DNA of 46,449 bases. It comes from PALSA-1336 sp038203095. GTDB taxonomy: Bacteria; Patescibacteriota; Doudnabacteria; UBA920. The translations under genes and the position numbers were made by a program. Under the pieces are notes generated by a model. That model was not told the origin of the DNA, made no database searches, and saw nothing but the letters and a program-made list of their open reading frames with translations. This document shows positions 39,918 to 46,449 of this stretch, piece after piece. Position 1 is the stretch's first letter; each line of letters opens with the position of its first letter. The stretch lies in contig JBBREH010000007.1 of assembly GCA_038203095.1 (NCBI GenBank), positions 1 to 46,449 of the forward strand, read 5' to 3'.

Positions 39918-39946
39918 TTGACACAAAGGTTATCTTAAGATAACCT
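39918..39946 (+). promoter_or_regulatory. Promoter of the antitoxin/toxin pair
   Basis: TTGACA (39918-39923) and TAACCT (39941-39946) are 17 bp apart; the -10 match is weak, as is common for repressible TA promoters. Confidence 0.5.
39927..39946. promoter_or_regulatory. 20-bp perfect palindrome, TA operator
   Basis: AGGTTATCTTAAGATAACCT is identical to its reverse complement. It fills the space between the -35 box and the end of the -10 box, the expected place for an antitoxin or toxin-antitoxin complex to bind. Confidence 0.75.
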
Positions 39947-39975
39947 AAAGATAAACATTATTGATTAACAAAATT

Positions 39976-40266
39976 ATGCAATATTCTCCTAAAATTATTG
40001 GGTTAAAACAATTTCGTGAAGACATCCAAAAAATTGCTGAATCCGTTGCCATTGGCAATGAATATGTTGTGGTTAAGCGATCCCAGCCGATGTTTAAAAT
40101 TGTAGGGCCAGATGTTGTTTCCCAAAAATCTTCCAGCAGAGGTCAGGTTGAGGCGTGGAAAAAACTTGCCGGTATTTTGAAGGGGAAGAAAATCGAAGAT
40201 CCTGTTAAATGGCAAAAAAAAATTCGCAAAGAATGGGACAGAGATTTCTCTCCCCGTACCAAGTAA
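39976..40266 (+). CDS. Phd/YefM-family-like antitoxin
   Basis: 96 residues. The N-terminal half (IIGLKQFREDIQKIAESVAI then GNEYVVVKRSQPMFKIVGP) follows the Phd/YefM fold: a helix with LxxF-type spacing, then the VVVKRS-x-P-x-FKI strand pair. The C-terminal half is charged and probably unfolded until it binds the toxin (WKKLAGILKGKKIEDPVKWQ). ATG 39976 is preferred to TTG 39961. Seven bases separate it from the PIN-domain gene. Confidence 0.85.
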   Translation: MQYSPKIIGLKQFREDIQKIAESVAIGNEYVVVKRSQPMFKIVGPDVVSQKSSSRGQVEAWKKLAGILKGKKIEDPVKWQKKIRKEWDRDFSPRTK

Positions 40267-40273
40267 TTTTTAT

Positions 40274-40642
40274 ATGTTTATCCTGGATACCAATATTCTT
40301 ATTTACTATATTGCGGGCGACAGTAAGGTGATAAATTTTGTACTGGGTTCTTTAGAAAATGGCGAGGAGTTAGGAGTTCCGGCGATCAGCGTTCTGGAGT
40401 TTATGTCTTTTGCGGCAATTTCAGACAATGAGAAATTGGACTTTGTTTCGTTAATGGGCAAGGTTATCCCTGTAGTTTTGGATTTCGACCAATCTTTTTT
40501 AGCGGCAAAGTTGAGGAAAAAATACCGAATTCAGCTCGCTGATAGTGCCATTGCCGCCTCGGTTATCCAGAGCAACGCAATTTTAGTTAGCCGCGACAAA
40601 GGGTTTAAAAAAATCAAAGAAATAGAAGTAATTTACTTGTAA
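40274..40642 (+). CDS. vapC: PIN-domain ribonuclease toxin (VapC type)
   Basis: 122 residues with the four acidic positions of PIN nucleases: Asp5 in FILDTNILIYY, Glu42 in SVLEFMSF, Asp90 in IQLADSAIAASV and Asp108 in LVSRDKGFKKI. VapC toxins cut tRNA or rRNA with Mg2+ when released by their antitoxin. Paired with the Phd-like gene, a combination known from other VapC modules. Confidence 0.9.
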   Translation: MFILDTNILIYYIAGDSKVINFVLGSLENGEELGVPAISVLEFMSFAAISDNEKLDFVSLMGKVIPVVLDFDQSFLAAKLRKKYRIQLADSAIAASVIQSNAILVSRDKGFKKIKEIEVIYL

Positions 40643-40653
40643 AAATCAATCTA

Positions 40654-41727
40654 ATGAGAATTGTCATAAAAATCGGCACCAATGTATTAATAGACGGGCA
40701 AGGACAACTGGCCAAGGATCGCTTTGCCGACATTGCCAAAGAGGTCTCGGCTTTGCAAAAACAGGGGCATGAGGTGGCTTTGGTTACCTCAGGCGCGGTG
40801 GCGGCGGGACGGCAGTTATTTGAAAATTCTAATCATGTGTTAAGAAAAGTCTTGGCCGCGGCCGGCCAGCCGGTATTAATGGAGCTGTATAAAAATGAAT
40901 TTATTAAGCATGGTTTTAATATTGGCCAGTGTTTGATTTCTCGCGTAGATATTGTACACCGTGAGCAGTATCACAATGTGGTGGCAATAATTAAAGACTT
41001 TTTTTCCGCAAAAGTTGTGCCGATTTTAAATGAGAACGATGTATTTGCCGACGAATCTTTAAACTTTGGCGACAATGATTCTTTGGCGGCTATGCTGGCT
41101 ATTGCAATTAGCGCGGAAGAGCTCTTGCTTTTAACCAACCAGCCCGGGTTAATGAGCGGCGACCCGAAAGATCCGGCATCAAAACTAATCCCTATTGTCA
41201 CGCGAGTGGATAAAGAAGTTGAACGCTTATGCCATAAGGGGCTTTCGCTTAGCGGTAGGGGCGGAATGATTCGTAAAGTTAAAGCCGCTCAGCAGGCGGT
41301 GTTTGCGGGTATTACCACAGTCATTGCCGACGGTAGGCAGGACGGCGTAATTGGTAAAATTGTCAGCGGGCAAAGAATTGGCACCTGTTTTGTTGCCTGC
41401 ACCATGGAGGAGTTCAGCGAGCAAAAACGCTGGTTAATGGCGGCAAAGGGATTTGGACAGCTAATTGTAGATGAAGGCGCGGCCACGGCTTTACGCAAAG
41501 GTAAAAGCCTCTTGTTTCCGGGGGTTCTGGCGGTTAAGGGTTTGTTTGAACCGGGCTCGATTGTTGAGGTTGCCTGTGGCGGAGAAATTATTACTTACGG
41601 CAGGGTAAATTTTAACGAGAAAATAATGGAGCGGGCTTTAAATTTAAAAAATAAAGGTCAGGACATAAAACAGTTAATTGATAAAGAAATAATTCATCGG
41701 GATTATATGATAGTATTAAAAAGTTGA
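40654..41727 (+). CDS. proB: Glutamate 5-kinase
   Basis: 357 residues. The amino-acid kinase domain starts VIKIGTNVLIDGQGQL and includes EVALVTSGAVAAGRQLFE, LNENDVF, NFGDNDSLAAMLAIAI and GRGGMIRKVKAAQQAVFAGI (GTGGM-like, with Arg in place of Thr). A C-terminal PUA domain follows (KGKSLLFPGVLAVKGLFEPG). It phosphorylates glutamate, the first step of proline synthesis. It begins 11 bases after vapC and is first in proB-proC-proA. Confidence 0.95.
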   Translation: MRIVIKIGTNVLIDGQGQLAKDRFADIAKEVSALQKQGHEVALVTSGAVAAGRQLFENSNHVLRKVLAAAGQPVLMELYKNEFIKHGFNIGQCLISRVDIVHREQYHNVVAIIKDFFSAKVVPILNENDVFADESLNFGDNDSLAAMLAIAISAEELLLLTNQPGLMSGDPKDPASKLIPIVTRVDKEVERLCHKGLSLSGRGGMIRKVKAAQQAVFAGITTVIADGRQDGVIGKIVSGQRIGTCFVACTMEEFSEQKRWLMAAKGFGQLIVDEGAATALRKGKSLLFPGVLAVKGLFEPGSIVEVACGGEIITYGRVNFNEKIMERALNLKNKGQDIKQLIDKEIIHRDYMIVLKS

Positions 41728-41731
41728 GACT

Positions 41732-41758
41732 GCGGATTTTACGCTGATATTAAGGCGG
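41732..41758. repeat. Orphan terminal-repeat-like sequence between proB and proC
   Basis: Contains ACGCTGATATTAAGGCGG, close to the reverse complement of the right terminal repeat of the 33667-34149 element (CCGCTGATATTAACGCG). Confidence 0.5.
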
Positions 41759-41773
41759 GAACTATTTATTCTT

Positions 41774-42553
41774 ATGGCCACTTATATTATTGGAACAGGA
41801 GTCATGGGTAGCGCAATTGCAAAAGTTTTGGCCAAAAAGGGCGAAAAAGTTTTTGTTTATGATAAAAATTTTACTAAAGTAAAATCGCTTGCAAAGAATA
41901 AAAATATTTTTGTTGACATTAGTTTTAAAAATTTACCCAAAGCCGACTTTGTTATTTTGGCGGTTAAGCCTTATCATTTGGCGGAAGTGGCTTCGGATAT
42001 TGTGGGTAAAATTAAACCGTCGGCTATTATTGTTTCTATAGTGGCAGGAATTAAAATTGCTAAAGTCCAAAAATTATTTAACCATAAAAAAGTTTTAAGG
42101 TTGATGCCTAACTTAGGGCTTTCGGTTAATGAGGGGATAGCAATATGGAAATTTGCGGGTTTGAGTGATGTGGAAAAAAACGACGCAAAAAAAATGCTAA
42201 ATTTATTGACGGAAAATTTTGAAACTAAAGACGAAAAGCAAATAGACGCTTTTACGGCAATTGCCGGCAGTGGCCCGGCTTACTTTTTATTTTTTGCCCG
42301 GGCTTTGCAAAAGGCGGCAAAAAATTTGGGGTTTGACCAAGCTAAGGCAAGGCTGTTGGTAGAAAAAACTTTTTTGGGAGCCGCGGCATTGCAACAAAAC
42401 GGAAGTTACGATGAGTTGATAACACAGGTGGCCTCTAAAAAAGGCACCACAGAAGCGGCGCTTAAAGTTTTTGGGCAAGCCGGATTAAATCAGATTATTT
42501 TTAAAGCAGTTAAAACCGCGCAAAAGCGCGCAATAGAAATTAGTAATCAGTAG
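41774..42553 (+). CDS. proC: Pyrroline-5-carboxylate reductase
   Basis: 259 residues. N-terminal NAD(P)H-binding IIGTGVMGSAIAKVLAKKG and FVILAVKPYHLAEV; C-terminal dimerisation domain with AIAGSGPAYFLFFARALQKA and the signature VASKKGTTEAALKVF (compare SPGGTT-A). It performs the last step of proline synthesis. Confidence 0.95.
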   Translation: MATYIIGTGVMGSAIAKVLAKKGEKVFVYDKNFTKVKSLAKNKNIFVDISFKNLPKADFVILAVKPYHLAEVASDIVGKIKPSAIIVSIVAGIKIAKVQKLFNHKKVLRLMPNLGLSVNEGIAIWKFAGLSDVEKNDAKKMLNLLTENFETKDEKQIDAFTAIAGSGPAYFLFFARALQKAAKNLGFDQAKARLLVEKTFLGAAALQQNGSYDELITQVASKKGTTEAALKVFGQAGLNQIIFKAVKTAQKRAIEISNQ

Positions 42554-42554
42554 A

Positions 42555-42572
42555 GAAGGGTCTAGACCCTTC
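42555..42572. repeat. Palindrome of the GGTCTAGACC family between proC and proA
   Basis: GAAGGGTCTAGACCCTTC is an 18-bp perfect palindrome with the same centre as ligA element 2; CCCTGCA follows on the right, like CCCTACA in the others. Confidence 0.75.
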
Positions 42573-42588
42573 CCTGCACCGTACAACC

Positions 42589-43845
42589 ATGCTTGATCTA
42601 ATTACTCATCTTAAAAAGACCAAACTTGCGCAAGCCAGCCTTGCGTCTTTAAGTCTGAAAAAACGCAATCAGATTTTAAAAAGCCTCGCCAAATTATTAT
42701 TTATTCGCCAAAAAGCAATTTTAAAGGCGAATAAACTGGATTTAAAAAACTTAAAGCGATTAGAAATGCGGGACAGGCTTGTTTTAAATGAGAAAAGAAT
42801 TAAAGGAATGGCAGAGGGGCTTTTAAAGGTTGTCCGATTAAGTGATCCGTTGAATAAAATCATTGAAAATAGAAAGTTGCCCAGTGGGCTTAGTTTGAAA
42901 AAGCTTTCAGTCCCGCTTGGAGTTATAGGTGTTATCTACGAGTCACGCCCTAATGTTACGATTGACTTATCTGGGCTCGCCATAAAATCCGGTAACGGAT
43001 TGGTGCTTAAAGGGGGTAGTGAGGCTTATAACACAAACAAGGTTTTAGTCGGGCTTATTCATAAGGCACTCAAAATGAGTAAAATACCGACCGATTTAAT
43101 TTATATAATTAACCCCAAAGAAGATTGGCAAAAGCCGTTGCTTAATGCCCATGGTTTGGTTGATGTAATTATTCCGCGGGGCAGTCAAAATTTAATTGAG
43201 TGGGTTAGGGAAAATTCCCGTCTACCAATTATAGAAACCGGCGCCGGTGTTTGCCATATTTTGGTGGATGCGGACACTGAAGTTAAGAAGGCCGCGGATA
43301 TTATTGTTAACGCCAAAGTCCAGCGTCCCGATGTTTGCAATGCTCTGGACAGCTTGGTTGTGCATAGGAAGTCAATTAAAAATCTACTTCCGTTAGTATC
43401 AAGCACCATCATTGACACCAAGTTGGATGTGGAACTTTTTGCAGATAAGCCAGCTTATCAAATTTTAAAAAGAATTTATCCCGAGCATCTTTTATTTAAA
43501 GCCAAGCCGTCGGATTTTGGCAAAGAGTTTTTGTCACTAAAGATGTCCATAAAAACAGCTAAGAATTTTGATGAAGGTTTGGCATTTGTAAAAAAATATA
43601 CTTCCGGACATTCCGAGGCAGTATTATCGAATAACAAAGATAACATTAGCCGTTTCTTAAAAGAAGTTGACGCCGCGGCGGTTTATGCTAATGCCTCCAC
43701 CCGCTTCACGGACGGGGAAGAATTTGGTATGGGCGCAGAAGTCGGCATTTCCACCCAAAAACTCCACGCCCGTGGACCTATGGGTTTAGAAGCACTGACA
43801 AGTTATAAGTGGGTTAGTGAGGGGGATTGGTTGGTGAGGGGATAA
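42589..43845 (+). CDS. proA: Gamma-glutamyl phosphate reductase
   Basis: 418 residues, aldehyde dehydrogenase superfamily. Marker segments: PLGVIGVIYESRPNVTIDLS, KGGSEAYNTNK, IIPRGSQNLIEWV, and the catalytic Cys at about 250 in KVQRPDVCNALDSLVVH; C-terminal STRFTDGEEFGMGAEVGIST and RGPMGLEALTSYKW. It reduces glutamyl phosphate to glutamate semialdehyde between ProB and ProC. Last gene of the proline unit; a 21-bp hairpin follows. Confidence 0.96.
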   Translation: MLDLITHLKKTKLAQASLASLSLKKRNQILKSLAKLLFIRQKAILKANKLDLKNLKRLEMRDRLVLNEKRIKGMAEGLLKVVRLSDPLNKIIENRKLPSGLSLKKLSVPLGVIGVIYESRPNVTIDLSGLAIKSGNGLVLKGGSEAYNTNKVLVGLIHKALKMSKIPTDLIYIINPKEDWQKPLLNAHGLVDVIIPRGSQNLIEWVRENSRLPIIETGAGVCHILVDADTEVKKAADIIVNAKVQRPDVCNALDSLVVHRKSIKNLLPLVSSTIIDTKLDVELFADKPAYQILKRIYPEHLLFKAKPSDFGKEFLSLKMSIKTAKNFDEGLAFVKKYTSGHSEAVLSNNKDNISRFLKEVDAAAVYANASTRFTDGEEFGMGAEVGISTQKLHARGPMGLEALTSYKWVSEGDWLVRG

Positions 43846-43847
43846 CG

Positions 43848-43892
43848 CCTGAAGACTGCCTTCTGGGGCTGCCCCAGAAGGCAGTCTTCAGG
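43848..43892. repeat. Perfect 21-bp hairpin after proA
   Basis: Arms 43848-43868 and 43872-43892 are exact reverse complements around CTG (core GAAGACTGCCTTCTGGGG). It begins two bases after the stop codon, and no T-run follows. Confidence 0.75.
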
Positions 43893-43924
43893 GAGGAGCG
43901 TCGGTGGTTGTCTGGGGCGCAGAG

Positions 43925-44073
43925 CCAAATAATAGCGTTCGACTTTATGGAGAACCTATTATTTGGTTGGAGTCGTAGGAAAAAAATATCTTCTCCACAT
44001 TGGTCTTAGAATATTTTTCCCGCAACACCGTATTACAAAATAAAAATACTCTATTACTATCTAGTAATAGAGT
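43925..44073. repeat. Run of three further inverted repeats
   Basis: CCAAATAATA/TATTATTTGG (43925-43934, 43957-43966), GGAAAAAAATAT/ATATTTTTCC (43978-43989, 44011-44020) and the perfect ACTCTATTACTA/TAGTAATAGAGT (44048-44059, 44062-44073). No gene is seen in this stretch. Confidence 0.65.
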
Positions 44074-44090
44074 GGCAAAATAATAAATAC

Positions 44091-44146
44091 TGCGGCGGAC
44101 TTAAAGGTATCACATCGGTGCATTGTGATTAACTTTGAGTCCGCCG
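44091..44146 (-). terminator. Long hairpin, likely terminator of the minus-strand zinc-ribbon gene
   Basis: CGGCGGACT (44093-44101) pairs with AGTCCGCCG (44138-44146), continued by AAAG/CTTT and ATCACA/TGTGAT inside. On the minus strand a T-rich tract (TATTTATTATTTT) follows. Confidence 0.5.
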
Positions 44147-44159
44147 TATTGCGAGATTG

Positions 44160-44336
44160 TCATTGACCACTTTGGTCAACGACAACTTCGCTTCCCCCGC
44201 CCTGCTCCTCACAGGGCCCCTTACTTTTTGGGTTTTCGTGGGCGGGAAATTCCCACCCACCTTGATGATCGTAGGTGCAGGTAAATACCTGCGAGCAGCC
44301 CGGACATCGGGCAATCTTAGTCGGTGTGCGAGGCAT
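44160..44336 (-). CDS. Small zinc-ribbon-like protein, 58 residues
   Basis: A complete ORF with a strong ribosome binding site: AAGGAGG on the minus strand (44344-44350), seven bases before ATG. The product starts MPRTPTKIARCPGCSQVFTC, then TYDHQGGWEFPAHENPKSKG and PCEEQGGGSEVVVDQSGQ. Cys11, Cys14, Cys20 and Cys42 with His24 and His33 could bind zinc. The family is not recognised. The stop codon is within a 12-bp hairpin (44157-44185). The only gene in the 43846-45271 region that I can support. Confidence 0.6.
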   Translation of the reverse strand: MPRTPTKIARCPGCSQVFTCTYDHQGGWEFPAHENPKSKGPCEEQGGGSEVVVDQSGQ

Positions 44337-44613
44337 TCGGCCTCCTCCTTTGTTCCCCGCTTTTTTAAACGAGATACTTTGGAGGTTAGCAAAACAGAGA
44401 GAGAGAGAGAGTCAATAAGAGATTTTAGATTGGAGATTTAGGATTTTAGATTTTAAGCACTGCGATAGTGCTTTGTTCTGGATCCCGGGTCTCGGATGCA
44501 CTCGCCCGGGATGGAATCCCTTGTGGGTAAGGTGTGGATTTTCTGGGGGAAACTGGTTTTAAAGGTGTCTTATTTAAGCCATATATTATTTATGAATTTT
44601 ATTGCGATTTCTC

Positions 44614-44642
44614 TTGACAGCATCCTAATAATCATTTAAAAT
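44614..44642 (+). promoter_or_regulatory. Strong promoter upstream of 23S rRNA
   Basis: Consensus TTGACA (44614-44619), 17-bp spacer, TAAAAT (44637-44642). Transcript start near 44649, more than 600 bases before mature 23S. Confidence 0.7.
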
Positions 44643-44648
44643 ATCTAT

Positions 44649-44768
44649 ACATTAAACAAAGGTAACAGCGCCTATGTTAAAAATCTCAACAATAGTCACA
44701 AAAATGCGGTTTAGTTAAACGGCCATCTTAATATGTGCCTTTGACTGCCGCGAAAGCGGTTTTTTTGT
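44649..44768 (+). ncRNA. Putative short transcript or attenuated leader
   Basis: The interval between the strong promoter and an intrinsic terminator is about 115 bases with no ORF beyond 14 codons. It could be an independent small RNA or the attenuated leader of the 23S unit. I recognise no riboswitch or RNA family. Confidence 0.4.
44747..44767 (+). terminator. Intrinsic terminator in the 23S leader
   Basis: CCGC-GAAA-GCGG with a GNRA tetraloop followed by seven T (44760-44766). Confidence 0.65.
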
Positions 44769-44963
44769 CGCTAAATATCAATAATAATTATAGATCGACA
44801 ATCTGTCGAAGCCTTGGCTAAGGCGGATGTTAAAGAACTTTGAAAATTATAACTATTTGTATACTGCTCACAGATCGAATAAAGCCGTTCCAATATTACT
44901 TTGGGAATTCAGGCAGTGAGATCCCTTCGGGGCAGTAGACACATGGTTGTAATTCCGTTCTGT

Positions 44964-45043
44964 CATCTTAAAGCGATCGAAGTATCCGGAAAAGGGATCC
45001 TTCGCTCCGCTCAGGATGCCAGAATAACTGATGTTATTCCGGC
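44964..45043. repeat. Dispersed inverted-repeat element
   Basis: Arms 44964-44987 and 44995-45018 (ending TCGCTCCGCTCAGGATG) are complementary at about 17 of 24 positions, followed by GCCAGAATAAC/GTTATTCCGGC (45018-45028, 45033-45043). Related cores occur at 13045-13068 and 16942-16955. Confidence 0.65.
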
Positions 45044-45271
45044 ACTTTAAAAACTAAATAAAATAAGTCACCACGCTTCAAGTCGTGGATGACTTATGGG
45101 TAGATTAATAATCGTAACTGATTATTTAATCATGTAAGAAGATCATCAACTTTAACAAGTTTATTCCTTAAGCTTGTTAGAGATATAAGTGAACATTGTA
45201 TCCTTACGCAATTTATCGTGATATCCGCCGGCTGGCGGAATCGCGGTCACAAATTGCTAGTCAATAATAGA

Positions 45272-46449
<1,178 letters not shown>

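Larger units (their letters stand above)
44337..45271. other. Long non-coding leader region upstream of 23S rRNA
   Basis: From left to right: an A/G-rich tract with (GA)n at 44397-44411; hairpin AAGCACT/AGTGCTT (44455-44473); ATCCCGGG/CCCGGGAT arms (about 44482-44512); a strong promoter and a terminator (listed separately); a dispersed inverted repeat (44964-45043); an ATAAGTCA/TGACTTAT hairpin (about 45063-45097); and TCCGCC/GGCGGA (45223-45239). No 16S 3' end and no tRNA is found. Confidence 0.6.

Noticed and set aside
44157..44441. Plus-strand ORF of 94 codons and a minus-strand ORF of 87 codons overlapping the zinc-ribbon gene
   Set aside because: Neither has a ribosome binding site or a protein-like composition; the 58-residue minus-strand frame has both.
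44494..44637. Plus-strand ORF of 47 codons starting MHSPGMES
   Set aside because: No ribosome binding site; it runs through the strong promoter at 44614-44642.

Overview
The window looks like part of a Patescibacteria (candidate phyla radiation) genome. Evidence: AT-rich, tightly packed genes; many short membrane proteins; a type IV pilus locus with no secretin gene, as expected for a single-membrane cell; many promoters whose -10 box lies so close to the start codon that the mRNA would be leaderless; and a 23S rRNA gene not directly preceded by 16S. TGA and TAG both act as stops. I cannot place it in a phylum from sequence alone.

Layout. 1-154: 3' end of a structured RNA (tmRNA or tRNA remnant) with a terminator. 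279-776: a lone prepilin. 884-2197: unknown protein. 2232-8981: an AbrB-type regulator, a MacA-like adaptor, an ABC ATPase, two MacB/FtsX-like permeases and a type II NADH dehydrogenase, probably one regulated unit. 9121-10496: a small gene and a HepT/MntA toxin-antitoxin cassette enclosed by a 160-bp direct repeat of the 3' end of topA. 10553-15005: topA and guaA on the minus strand, with a 40-residue ORF between them. 15134-17038: a GT-C-like membrane protein, tRNA-Ala, a small membrane protein and tRNA-Ile.

17199-36705 is a long type IV pilus locus: pilM, pilN, pilO, a PilP-position protein, pilB, a pseudo-receiver, pilT, pilC, the probable major pilin, a secreted LCAT-type hydrolase, an O-antigen-ligase/TPR protein (candidate pilin glycosyltransferase), prepilin peptidase pilD, and four minor pseudopilins in GspH-I-J-K order. 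The J-like gene is fused to a GxxExxY-type nuclease domain carried by a MITE-like insertion. The K-like gene ends in a LamG lectin-like domain and is a candidate tip adhesin.

37028-43845: a LysM protein (minus strand), ligA carrying three in-frame palindromic insertions, a Phd/VapC-type toxin-antitoxin pair with a 20-bp operator palindrome, and proB-proC-proA. 43846-45271 is mostly non-coding: a dense run of inverted repeats, a 58-residue zinc-ribbon-like ORF on the minus strand, and a long leader with its own promoter and terminator before the 23S rRNA, which is cut by the window end.

The most unusual themes are in-frame palindromic elements inside essential genes (ligA, topA), the mobile-element/prepilin fusion, heptanucleotide tandem repeats in the pilus locus, and the TA cassette enclosed by a topA duplication.
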